From assembly GCA_002751075.1 (NCBI GenBank), contig NAOQ01000754.1:4011-29362 (forward strand): a DNA stretch of 25,352 nucleotides, in the 5' to 3' direction. The notes below the pieces were generated by a model that was not told the origin of the DNA, did not search any database, and worked only from the letters and a program-made list of their open reading frames with translations. Below are positions 14,801-25,352 of this stretch, piece after piece. The first letter of the stretch is position 1, and every line of letters starts with the position of its first letter. Source of the stretch: Ichthyophonus hoferi. Taxonomy: Eukaryota; Opisthokonta; Ichthyosporea; Ichthyophonida; Ichthyophonidae. The translations under genes were made by a program, and so were the position numbers.

Positions 14801-17800
14801 GTTTCAGAAAAATGTGTTATAGAAAAATAATAAAAAACTGAAAGAAAAAAGAATAGGAATATGAGGAATAAAATAATATGATAATAAAATAATAATAATC
14901 ATAATTAAGCAACTATATTTACATTTAAATTTAAATTTGAAAATTACAAATCATAATGAAAATAAAACTATATATGTGTGTGTATGATAGTACAGTCATA
15001 CGATAATCTAATAGTAAAACAACATGACAGGACATGTGGTAATATCATAATATAATAGTAGACTGGTATAATAATATAATAATATAATAACATAATAACA
15101 TAATAGCATAACAATATAATAACATAATAATATAATAACATAATAATATAATAACATAATAACATAACAATATAATAACATAATAATATAATAATATAAT
15201 AACATAATGATATAATAACATAATAATATAATAATATAATAACATAATAATATAATAATATAATAATATAATAACACAATAATATAATAACATAATAATA
15301 TAATAACATAATAATATAATAACATAATAATATAATAACATAATAATATAATAACATAATAACATAATAGTATAATAACATAATAATATAATAACATAAT
15401 AACATAATAGTATAATAACATAATAACATAATAATATAATAACATAATAATATAATAACATAATAACATAATAGTATAATAACATAATAATATAATAACA
15501 TAATAATATAATAACATAATAATATAGTAATATAATAACATAATAATATAATAGCATAATATACACCGCTTACCTTTTGTAGGGATAGCATTCCCAACGT
15601 TATCTGAAATATACTAACTGCGCCTTCAAAAAAAAAGACATCAAGAATGCGTAGAACGGTCTATGTAAGATAAGGGAATATAATTAATGTTAATTATAAC
15701 CCATCAATCAACCCAATTGGATTATAATACAGACTTCGTTATTGCATGCATAGGTTGCAGTTCTGATTGCTACAGTTGTTATTCTTTTCTAATATTTACT
15801 TAATAAACCTTTTACAATTATTAATCACATAGTTATTTAACAATTGGTTTTAGTATGGGTTTATCATAGGAAAAAAAAGTATTCAATTAAATGCTTTCTA
15901 TGGCATTTAAGATTGATTGGTACTAGTAATTAAAACATTATAATACTAGCCTCTAAACTGCGTGGTTGATTTTTTTTTAATTAAGTCATATATTTTCTGA
16001 TATATTAACATCTGTGGTGCAGGAATAGTAACACTAAATGTACAAAATGGACCAATTTTAACATGAATTGCTACCAATAGAATTATTGCTTTATAAGTCT
16101 ATACATAAATATAGGTAAATAAACATAGTTGTTAATATAAACAAGCAGTATACATGATTGGATGGGGCTTAATTAACCAATCACATCATCATTTATTTCC
16201 CTTTACTCATATCTTATACTTTCACCTAACAATGAATATACCGATCTTAACTGATACACAGTCAACCAGAGGTCATCCTATGTCATCTTATTCCCTTTCC
16301 CCGTCCTAATTTAGTGCTATACAGACTTATACAGACCAATCATTAATAGAAATAACAACAGAATATACATACCTCTGTAGGACAGTAACCAATATAAAGG
16401 CAAAGAAACCACGGGCTAACCAGCATATGTAGAGTAAGCCCGTGGCGCTCAATGTGTGCTACTACTTTAGGTAATTGCAAATCCGCCAGATTCTGTGTTA
16501 TAGATATAACAGGGTATATAGTGTTTATTGTATAGTATATAGTGTGTGTTGTATAATGTATCGTGTATCGTGTATAGTGTATAATGTACAATATATAGTG
16601 TATGTTGTATAGTGTATAGTGTACAATATATAGTGTATGTTGTATAGTGTATAGTGTATAGTGTATAGTGTATAGTGTATAGTATATAGTGTATAGTAGT
16701 ATATAGTGTATAGTGTATAGTGTATAGTGTATAGTGTATAGTGTACGGTGTATAATATATAGTATGTTGTATAGTGTAGTGTATAGTGTACAGTGTATAT
16801 AGTACGTATATATAAAGATATGCTATGCATGATAAGATTGTAAAGAATGAAAAACAATCAGAAGACGTGTTCAATACACAACATATTGTAAGCAAGAAAA
16901 GTATAAATTGATGTATTCCTTGGTATTATGGTATTAATAATATCAGGCCTATCGTTGATCCAATCATAGTGTAGGGTTTCTTTGACTATGTATGCAAATA
17001 GCCAATCATAAGCTAGTTAGAGGCACCATCTATTGTTTTTCCTGATAATTAAAGGCATTCCTATGGGCCATCGCAAGTTCGACATTATAATTTTAATCGC
17101 TTACAGTCATTGGCCGTGTGGTTAACTATATGAATAAGTTTGTATCAGAATAAATATATACTTGTGTTATATAGCTTTAGAAATAGAAAGATTTGACTAC
17201 GTTGTGAAGCACAACCGCTTCTATCTTTTTATTCGTAACTAGTCACGCATACATGCATATATATTCATACTTACGTACACATATACATACACACACACAC
17301 GTAAGAACGGAAAACCACCTTTAGCACGGCCAGGTCAGTATTGACAGACTCCATAGATGGCGAAAAATAGTCGGGCATTAAAGTATCTGTTGTTACTACT
17401 AGAAGCCAAAATGCCCTTTCTATTGGATAATTATAAGTCAATGAATTAAATTTAAAATTTAAAACAACAATAAAATATATAATATGATTAAGAAGTGGTG
17501 AAAAATAAATAAATACCATATATGGCACATACTATACATAGGTATAATATTAACATACTATATATAGTAGAATATAATATAGTATATGATATACAGTATA
17601 TACACACAAACAGCTATACACCCACCTTCGTTATCAGTAATTAATAGCAACAAAGCAGCAATATAATTCATTCCTTGGCAATAGCCTACAGATACATTAT
17701 GTAATGCATGTGCACATAATATCCGTCTGAGTTGAGCCAATCGTTCCTATATATTATAATATTTAAAATTAGTTACATTCCAATTAAAATATGTTTTGAA

Positions 17801-20296
17801 ATTACCAGGAACAAACAATTATAATCTAGGGTGATGATATGTATATGGTTGCGCATGTAACGCTTTAAAGATAGAAAATGATTGGTGAACTAGGAATATG
17901 CATAATTATAAAATACTAATATAATTGGTAGGTATAATTATATGTATTAAAACAAACACATACTATATATATATTATGACGTCCATATAGTGGATAGATA
18001 TACATGATATTGGCCCAATGGAGACTGACCTTTTGCCTTGGAGCGCCCTCGCAAAACTGCTTATGGGTTGGAAATGTTCTTTTCAGGTCTGAAAAACATT
18101 GGCTCATTAAGAGGAGACGACCAATGACAGTTTAGATATATATATATAATATAAATTCAATGCATATAATTTAAAGAGTTTAAAATTTCAAATACAGTTG
18201 AGTAGCCAAACAATGATGTGAGCTGAAATAAGAAATAAAAATTGAAATAAAAGTATAGATATATAGCTATAAAGAAGTATACATTTATTATTATTAACAT
18301 ATAGAAATAAAACAAATAAGAGAAGGGGCACCAATAAGAAGACAATATAATTTTAATGGTGCAATCAGATGAATCCACTGTACCCTTATCTATCTGCTCG
18401 GTAATGCTGGTTGGATTCCTTTCATCTGCCATTATTAATCGAAGGTATAGTCCAGGATTGTTTTTCATTCTTTCACGGCAACCACTCCCTGACAACCACG
18501 CCTGCAAGGTATGCAAATAAGATAAAGATGTTGGACACTAAAATATATAGGGGAGATTTAAGATAGGTGGTAGGATATGATACCATTGGTTAAATCATTT
18601 AATATTAAAAGGGATAGCCTACCTCACCACGGTAATCTTGCGGAATTCCTTTTCTTACAAATCTGAGAACTTTAAATGCAGTGTTAACCAATCAGAAACT
18701 AAGTGTATGGTCATATCAAATTATTGGCCAATTAGATGTAAGTAAGAACTTAAATTTGATTTGTTAGGACCACAGAATTTTTAAAACTGATGACACTCCA
18801 ATTATATGTGTGTATGTATGCACATGCCACTGTAAAAGACCAAAGTATTTACATACAGTCAATACTTTATATACAGGTACACACAGATAAAATTGGAACT
18901 AATACAGGCATGTACCCTGTCTAATTTTAATGATATCATTAAAATTTTCATGCCCAATAGAATACACTTATCCCTTTTATCTCAATTAATACACATACAT
19001 ATATGGCAACGCATACTCTTTTGCCCATACTTGGTGTTAGCTACACATATATATACATATGACACTAAGCCTATTGAGTAGTAATATTACATGTGAAATT
19101 TTAAATTTTAAATTTTAAATTTACACTCATTATAACCGGTATTGTAGCTTTATACTAAGTGTAATTAGATGTAATAAGTTTCTATTATAATTGGTTTGAA
19201 GTTCTTTTAACATATCTTTTTTTTTTCAATACACATGTAGATAGTCAAATCCTGATATATATAAATATATTTCAATACATAAACCTCGTATGATAGTATA
19301 CATCTATAAAGGATTTGCACCTAAATACTTGGCCAATTAGCTTAACAAAAATAATAAATACAGGTCAATCATCATAGTTATTAAAGCCTTTAGGCCAATC
19401 ATAATGCCTATTTTAGCCTTTAATCCAATATTAATCCTTATAATTAAATATCTCTTAATCACAACACTTAAAAATAAGCATAGACTAAAGAATATTCCTA
19501 GCCAATCATTTATACTTACGTTTGGTATCACTTGGAGATAAGTGGGTGATATCCTTTAAGTATTTTTTAGCTTTCCAACGGTGTAGTCTTTTATTCAAAA
19601 CGGTTTCATATTCCTGCAACATTAAAATAATAAATTCATGAAAATCACCTTTAGAATAACTAATCAATTTAGGAGATTTATGAAGAAAATATAATTTTAT
19701 TCCCTCAAAATAATTGGTTGTACAGTTGTGTCACATTGATATATCCAATCAGATCATACATTAAGCATTCCCTTATCTAATGTAACCATTCCAATCCATG
19801 TATTCACTTTTCTCTTCACCAGGGCCCACCTTCTATATTCCACATCTCCTCTCATCCTATCCTATCGCTACTACTCTTTCCACCTATCTACAACCTGCCG
19901 CATATAGCTATCATTGTATTGCATCTTTCTAAGCTTATATAAGGATAAGACTTATAACTCACATACTAAACCCACTATCACATGTCCTATCTTCTTGCAA
20001 CTATATAATAATAATTAGTCCTTATAACCATCAACCCCCTTAATCTCTTTGTCTCTTATACATCAATATATTTCCTTACCACTATAATACACCTTTATTT
20101 CTCAATACATAGCAACCAAGGCAGACTATGTAACTGCGAATGTACTGTCATGTTTCCTTTTCTTGCTTTCTACAATTATAGAAATGTATTTTTCAGTAAT
20201 ACCAATAATTCTGCTTACTTTTTTTTGCCGCTCGTATCTTTCCCATTCTTTAGGGTTTAGCATAAATCCATATTTGTCTATGTGTTCCTCCCCCAT
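11895..20296 (-). CDS. GRTP1: GRTP1-like TBC-domain Rab GTPase-activating protein
   Basis: Twelve exons: 20296-20219, 19613-19520, 18669-18623, 18501-18384, 18088-18030, 17746-17626, 17419-17319, 16492-16373, 15660-15574, 14319-14269, 12417-12376 and 12020-11895. They total 347 aa (human GRTP1 336) and every intron phase agrees. TBC proteins speed GTP hydrolysis by Rabs in membrane traffic. The N-terminus has DKYGF, as in GRTP1. The TBC domain starts near FVRKGIPQDYRGEAW. The arginine finger is in IDKDLKRTFP (Arg116) and the glutamine finger in GYCQGMN (Gln156), so it should be catalytically able. FWLL, LMPDYFSPSM and SPWF follow. The usual RIWD motif is RILD here (Leu252). The C-terminus is a basic helix, KQLKEQRIKEHRLKTK. 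The start ATG lies one base after acceptor TGTAG, so a 5'-UTR exon probably lies upstream. Exon 3 uses acceptor TTTAAAG; the next AG (TTCTCAG) would break the frame. The sixth-last intron (16493-17318), the fourth-last (14320-15573) and the second-last (12418-14268) carry arrays or the assembly gap. The paralogue name is less certain than the family. Confidence 0.92.
13067..13699. other. assembly gap (633 N)
   Basis: A run of N inside the intron between the tenth and eleventh TBC exons. The flanking exons join in phase and align without loss to GRTP1, so no coding exon needs to be hidden here. Repetitive DNA probably caused the gap. Confidence 0.98.
14353..14568. repeat. 24-bp tandem repeat, 9 copies
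   Basis: The unit is AGATTARTACACCATATATAGAAT, shown here as AGATTARTACACC followed by ATATATAGAAT. The array is exactly 9 x 24 bases with a handful of substitutions and no indels. The R position reads G,A,G,A,G,A,G,G,A, implying a 48-base dimer as the unit of expansion. It lies in the TBC intron 14320-15573. Confidence 0.95.
15072..15559. repeat. 8-bp minisatellite TAAYATAA, 61 copies
   Basis: Exactly 488 bases, 61 units with no indel. Each unit is TAATATAA or TAACATAA, with about ten units carrying one more change (TAG, CAA, TGA, CACAA or a final G), all transitions. TAGTATAA recurs at units 38, 43 and 51. A related TGGTATAA sits just before. The array ends 14 bases before the TBC donor at 15573. 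The reverse strand has no stops in any frame, giving repeat-only ORFs that should not be annotated. Confidence 0.97.
16513..16800. repeat. 7-bp tandem repeat (TATAGTG)n with higher-order copies
   Basis: Units of TATAGTG, with variants such as TATGTTG, TACAATA and TATCGTG, fill this stretch. A 35-base block starting GTACAATATATAG at 16586 repeats at 16621, so five 7-base units were copied together. It lies in the TBC intron 16493-17318, beginning about 20 bases from the exon. Confidence 0.9.
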
Positions 20297-21149
20297 CCTA
20301 CAGAGAAAATGATTAATGATATAAAACTTTATAATATAAAACGTTATAATATAAAACGTTATGTGATATAGGAAAAGTAAGAATAGAAGTATTTGGAGTA
20401 AGAAATATTGTAGTATTAATATCGAGTGGAAGAAGAAAGGTTAGGAAAAGGAAGGGTGAGAAGTTCATTTTTAGCAAAGGCTGTACGTGCACAACAATCG
20501 GTAATAAGCAATAGCATGGAATATGAAAATAACCTAACAATCACATTAACATTATAACACAGCAAACACAGCAAACACACCAACATGCAAACATAAAACG
20601 ACACCACTGCTACAGCTATTTCCCTAGAGAAACTACCCTACCACACCTTTCTCATAAGTTGTATTATTTATTTATTACTAATGTTACCTTCCCGTCAGGG
20701 AGGTTTGATTTAATATTGTTCATGTAACGGTAATAACATATGTTATTCGTTATTCCTTATCAGCGCATACAAATGTCTCCTTTCCCATTGGCTTGTTCGA
20801 GAATATCGAAAGCTCCTATCCACCAATAGAGGTATGTTACATATTTATAATCTGTTCGTGTTTATTGCACACTAACGCACCCCTTATTATGCGTGAGCCA
20901 CCTGAATAGTAAATGACATAGGATTATTGACGAATGAATATTCCGATTTCAATAATCTATTATTACCTATATCAGCGTGATAGAATATCGTGATTAGTTT
21001 ATTATTATACTGCCATACCTATACCAGTATATTCCGTATCAGTTAAACTATAATACATACTTTTATACATACTTCTATACATCCAAAACATACAAAGTAT
21101 AAAGTACATACCCATGCAGACATAATACAGTGTTAACTACAAACTTAAA
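20297..21149. promoter_or_regulatory. divergent intergenic region, TBC / SMYD genes
   Basis: The two start codons lie head to head here, so both promoters probably reside within it. The left part should also hold a non-coding 5' exon of the TBC gene, since its ATG follows an acceptor. It includes three copies of a 15-base unit (ATAAAACGTTATAAT) at 20321-20365. No specific promoter element can be supported. Confidence 0.4.
20321..20365. repeat. 15-bp tandem repeat, 3 copies
   Basis: ATAAAACGTTATAAT and two variants in tandem, just upstream of the TBC start codon. Confidence 0.8.
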
Positions 21150-24100
21150 ATGGAGAAAGAGATTAACATGGTTTGTGAACACGGCCCTAAACTCACGGTT
21201 AGGGATAGTCCAGGGGCTGGTAGAGGTATTTTCACACGAGAGGCGTGCCGCAAAGGTATGTTTAAACTAATAATGGCAATGATGTAAGGTAAATTATTTA
21301 AAAGGAGCCTGTATATTTTATAGATTTATTATTGGTCATACATCTACCTATAAAGACCTATATAACTTCTCCAAATTATGTACCTACATGTAGCTCTTCA
21401 CTTATATCTATACCTTCATTATACACACTACTTTTTGTGCCTTTATATATATAAGCACTATTAGCTTACTTTTTTTAGTCAACTTAAACCCTATAACTTA
21501 AGTAAATGCATGTGTTTTCTTTCTTAAACCCTCTTTCTACTATCTCAAACTCTTGTCACTATACTTTACCTGACTCCAGACATTTGATTTTATTGTTTTT
21601 ATATAAAAGCTTAGTTTTTATAATTAGTTTATGTGTTTATTTTATAACAGGGGCGCGGACGGTTTAGTCTCCCGTATTTTCCTTGCATTTTACTCTCTTG
21701 GTGCATGTTAATGGTAATCCTGTCTGTCACAACACTGAATGTGATATACTTTATACACACGTAAATAGACAAGTTTTATCAATAGAATGATTGAACACAA
21801 TACTCTGTACAAAGGGAATAAGGTAAGTAAGAAGTGTATTCTTATGATTTAGTTATGATTAATTTATATAAATTGTTAAAAAATTATTATTAAAATTTTA
21901 TTGCTAAATTGATATTGTTGTTGTTGTTAAATTTCATATATTTGCTATATTTATTCAATAATTCATTTTCATCGGATAAATATAGCTTTATATGATAATT
22001 AGACCTTTGTTTATACTAATTTTTATTAATTAGTAAAGGAGAGCCTGATTTATTTCTGCATGGTTCATTTACATGACCTGAAATACTTAAGCTTGAGACT
22101 GAAAAGGTATTATAATTTCGTTGTATTAAAATGCATTAAAATGTATTAAAATATTAACATTTACTCTAATAATAGAATTATTAAAGAATTCTAGTGTTGA
22201 CGGTATGAATATTGTCGCTTCAATAAAGATAGAGAGTATATATAATGCAAAATGATTAGAAAATCGTTAAAATAATATGCAATGATAAGGAAGAGTAAAA
22301 GGGAGTAAAGGAAATAGCCAATAGGATCATTCATTTAAAATATAAATTTAGTCCCCGCTGCCTATATCTTTAGTAGTTAATATATATATATATATATATA
22401 TATTCTATTTAATACAAAGGCCAAAAAAATAATAGGATAATCGTGTAATATGTGAACACGTGATGGGATGCTCAACTAATTATTACAATTTTTATGAATG
22501 ATTCAAGCTAATTAAATCTAATTAGCCTTCTATGGATTTTATAACTGACTTCAATTCAATTATTTTAGGAGAGCTATTATTTGCTTGTAATCCCTTTGCC
22601 TATACTGTCGATAAAAAAGTGTCGTCAATCTTATGTCATAGGTGAGCAGAGACTGGATGAGGAGGTTTAAATGAGATTATACGTTAGTGAAAGAAGGATG
22701 GTAGCCAATAAGATATGTCTTGTGACGATTATCTTTATAGTATTTGAAATCAAATTTTGCTATCTAAGTATTTTTAGGTTTGGATTATTATAAACACTTG
22801 ATTACATTTATATTGTTCATATAGTTTAAGTGGGTTATGTATGTTTCAGAAATAATATATATATGCATGTGTGTGTGTACGTGTGTATATTAACATGCTT
22901 TTAAAAACACAATTTAGATAAGCTTATGATTGATAGTGACGTCACCTTTACTATGACGTTTTCTCTATTGCAACCATGTTTCATGCTCACTCATTCGTTC
23001 GTGTGCTGTGATTTATACTCAATCAAATACACGAATACGCTCAGTTGTTTAAAAAAGGCAAGTACTTTAAGTCGCTGTTCCAAGTGTCACAAGACAAAAT
23101 ACTGCTCACGTGACTGCCAAGTAAGACATTCCCATTGGTATCTATAAATGTAAAAACCAGTTATTACAAGAAGTTAAAATTAAAATGATGTAGAAAATGA
23201 ATTTGAATGGTTGAGAGAGTGAATTGTCTTTAGAGTGAATTGGTGTTAGTATATATATTAATGTATATTAATTTATTTTAATATATATTTTAATATATAT
23301 ATATATATATATATACTTTATTAATGTATTTTAATGTATTTTGATTTATTTTAATATATATTTTAATATATATATATGTAATTTATTAATGTATTTTAAT
23401 GTATTTTGATTAATTTTAATATATATTTTAATATATATGTATAATTTATTAATGCATTTTAATGTATTTTAATTAATTTTAATATATATATATATATATG
23501 GTTTAGTTGCAACAACCTGACTAGATCACTTATTTATATACTCATCTCATAGTGTTGTTCTATATATATATATATATATATATATGTAAGTGTAAGGATA
23601 CATTTTTAACGATAACGTCCCATAAGCAGGGTATATATTTTTCTATAGGCTCCATACTTCTTATATTCTATCAACCAATCAATACACATGTAAATCATTT
23701 TTAAAACAAAACATCTTACAAGCTAATCTACCCTTCTTACTCCCAATGTCATTTCCATTCCATCCATTCCATATGCATGATGGTAGACCAATGATTGGAG
23801 TATACACAAGAGGGAGTGTAAAGCCCTTCGGACTGCACCTAGGGCTCTACCGGATAGTGCTATATTACTATGTCGGATAGTGTCTGCCTTAGATGCTAAG
23901 GATGTGAGTATGTGGTGGAGAGGGAGAGGGAGAGGGAAAGGGAGAAGGAGAAGGAGAAGGAAAAGGAAAAGGGGTAGGGTATATAAGCAATATTGGTCTG
24001 TAGAAGTACTAGTGAAAATAAACTTAAAATTGCAAACGTTTAAAAAGATTGCTTTGTTTCTTGTGGATATATTAATTTGTTTGTTAATCTATAGTAACTC

Positions 24101-24849
24101 AGATGTAAATTCTTGTATATTCGATTATTTATGCCATATGATATGGGTAATGTTAACCACTGTTTCTAAATATATTTAACTACTAATGGTTAAATAAAAA
24201 ATGGTGCTCGTGATTGTCTGTATATCTGAGTTGTTGTGTTTCGATAAATGCAGTTTGGGTAGCAGCTATGGCATTGGCTAAATATCATATGCTATAAATA
24301 TGACTGAAAAGGAAATAAATAGAATAGAGGATATTATAGGATAGGAGAGGAGGGAAGAGAAAAGGGAGTATAACATTGGTATATAGATATATTCAATACA
24401 ATCACGTTTGATTGGGCAAGGGCTTTTCATACATAAACACATTTAAGTAAATAAATAATATTTCCCCAAAACGATTTATTGTTGATGTAGTTATTATACG
24501 TATATCAAGACTATATAGATATATACTTTTATGATAAGATATCTTATACCTAATATATTTTTATTTCTATTGTAAGAAACATTACTATATATATAGCAGT
24601 ATATGTTTGGGTATGTATATGATGTCTGTTTATATCTATTGCATTATTGGAGCTGTAGTTCTTACACTCTTTCAGTATATCTAAAAATAGTCTTCTTTTA
24701 TTAGTCATGAGTTATTGGATCTCATGAATTAGATAATTAACTCTATATATGTCATAATTAAAATCTGTTTTTCTATGAGACTCATTTTACTGACTGGTAC
24801 ATTTTACAGCAATTTATAGCCCAATCAGATCTTTCAGTACTTTCTGGAG
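21150..24849 (+). CDS. SMYD-type SET/MYND protein lysine methyltransferase, 3' end beyond window
   Basis: Exons 21150-21255, 22569-22641, 23045-23120, 23787-23903 and 24810-24849, phases 1, 2, 0, 0, then 1 into the next intron; 137 aa are visible. SMYD proteins methylate lysines of histones and other proteins, using a SET domain split by a MYND zinc finger. The N-terminal SET part has GAGRGIF (22-28), the usual S-adenosylmethionine-binding start, then GELLFACNPFAYTV. The MYND ligands are complete: C58-x2-C61, C71-x2-C74, C80-x3-C84 and H92-x3-C96, with the family's CQxxDWxxHKxEC pattern restored only by splicing (donor CAAGTAAGA at 23121, acceptor GGTAG). The rest of SET, with the NHS and catalytic Tyr motifs, must lie past 25352. 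Met7 is an alternative start. The fifth exon is short and less certain. Which SMYD paralogue it is cannot be told from this part. Confidence 0.9.
22378..22402. repeat. (TA)n microsatellite
   Basis: An uninterrupted TA run in SMYD intron 1. Other TA runs occur near 7447, 23290 and 23562. Confidence 0.85.
23255..23505. repeat. AT-only tandem repeats of about 64 bp
   Basis: Three units start with TTAATGTATT-like sequence at 23321, 23386 and 23449 (spacing 65 and 63), preceded by a partial copy from about 23255. Each unit runs from TTAATG(T/C)ATTTTAATGTATTTT through ATATATTTTAATATAT. It lies in SMYD intron 3. Confidence 0.85.
23922..23942 (+). promoter_or_regulatory. canonical G-quadruplex motif in SMYD intron 4
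   Basis: Four GGG runs (23922, 23928, 23934, 23940) with loops AGA, AGA and AAA lie on the transcribed strand, 18 bases inside the intron after the GTGAGT donor at 23904. A purine-rich tract continues to about 23977. It could affect use of the adjacent 5' splice site; that role is inferred. Confidence 0.6.
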
Positions 24850-25040
24850 GTAATATATTTTTACAAACCTATCACATGTCTCGTTCATATTCTTTCTTTC
24901 TCTCTCTTCTTCTTTTTTTTTTTTCTCCCTCACTCTCTTATCTATTTTATTTATTTTTTATCACAGCATTGATAGCAACATAAACACTTCTATAATATAT
25001 ATATCTACATCCCACATAATCATGCATTTTCGCAGACATA

Positions 25041-25352
25041 CCCTACCCTATCCTATTCTATTCTATTCTATCCTATCCTATTCTATCCTATCCTATTCTA
25101 TTATATTCTATCCTATTCTATTATATTCTATCCTATTCTATTATATTCTATCCTATCCTATCCTATTCTATTCTATTCTATCCTATTCTATTCTATCCTA
25201 TCCTATCCTATCCTATTCTATTCTATTCTATTCTATCCTATCCTATCCTATCCTATCCTATCCTATTCTATTCTATTCCATCCTATCCTATCCTATCCTA
25301 TCTTATCCTATCCTATCCTATCCTATCCTATTCTATTCTATTCTATCCTATT
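25041..25352. repeat. pentanucleotide array (TATYC)n
   Basis: TATCC and TATTC units alternate in irregular blocks to the window edge, with a few TATTA and TTATC-type variants. It lies inside the SMYD gene, in the intron after 24849, and continues beyond the window. Confidence 0.95.

Noticed and set aside
14968-15597. Reverse-strand open frames of 173-209 aa rich in Leu, Tyr and Ile
   Set aside because: They are produced by the 8-base TAAYATAA array, which has no stops in any reverse frame. All three frames are open at once and the protein is pure repeat. Only the unrelated edge encodes a real TBC exon (15660-15574).
16343-16895. Reverse-strand frames rich in Tyr, Thr, Ile and His
   Set aside because: They come from the 7-base TATAGTG array. 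The only real coding part is the TBC exon 16492-16373.
23045-23147. Reading SMYD exon 3 through to a stop (tail HSHWYL)
   Set aside because: The spacing to Trp and His would break the MYND zinc finger. Splicing at 23120 to 23787 restores the CQxxDWxxHKxEC pattern.
23880-24179. 99-residue plus-strand frame starting near the end of SMYD exon 4
   Set aside because: It crosses the GTGAGT donor into a purine-rich tract and its Arg/Lys run comes from that repeat. It is intron.

Overview
The window is nuclear DNA of an intron-rich, AT-rich eukaryote (about 30% G+C by eye), most likely an early-branching animal such as a sponge. The evidence is the gene set: a mitochondrial ribosomal protein L10, a GRTP1-like TBC RabGAP, an animal-type SET/MYND (SMYD) protein and a bacterial-type prolyl iminopeptidase, all split by GT-AG introns of about 170 to 1850 bases. 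The species call is inference. One assembly gap of 633 N lies at 13067-13699.

The genes alternate in direction. (1) An unrecognised minus-strand gene, of which two 3' exons are readable (161-599). (2) MRPL10, plus strand, 4 exons (989-3750), 226 aa. (3) Prolyl iminopeptidase, minus strand, 8 exons (4546-8360), 357 aa, or 314 aa from an inner Met. (4) An unrecognised 122-aa one-helix membrane protein, plus strand, 3 exons (9203-10370). (5) A GRTP1-like TBC RabGAP, minus strand, 12 exons (11895-20296), 347 aa. (6) A SMYD-type protein lysine methyltransferase, plus strand, 5 exons visible (21150-24849), running off the right edge. Pairs 1/2, 3/4 and 5/6 are head to head. Pairs 3/4 and 5/6 have about 840-850 bases between start codons, so shared promoters are possible. 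Pairs 2/3 and 4/5 converge. Nothing suggests a common pathway; this looks like an ordinary housekeeping neighbourhood.

The non-coding DNA is the more unusual part. An intron of the TBC gene holds a gap-free 61-copy array of an 8-base unit whose variants are all transitions. The same intron holds a nine-copy 24-base array with nearly alternating G/A variants. Other arrays are a 7-base array with a 35-base super-period, 64-base AT-rich repeats, and a TATYC array at the right edge. Two short inverted-repeat elements look like MITE remnants. The heptamer CCAATCA (or its complement) recurs about two dozen times, several copies close to splice sites. A canonical G-quadruplex motif follows a SMYD 5' splice site. 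No retroviral, LTR, Polinton or toxin remains, CRISPR array or RNA gene was recognised.
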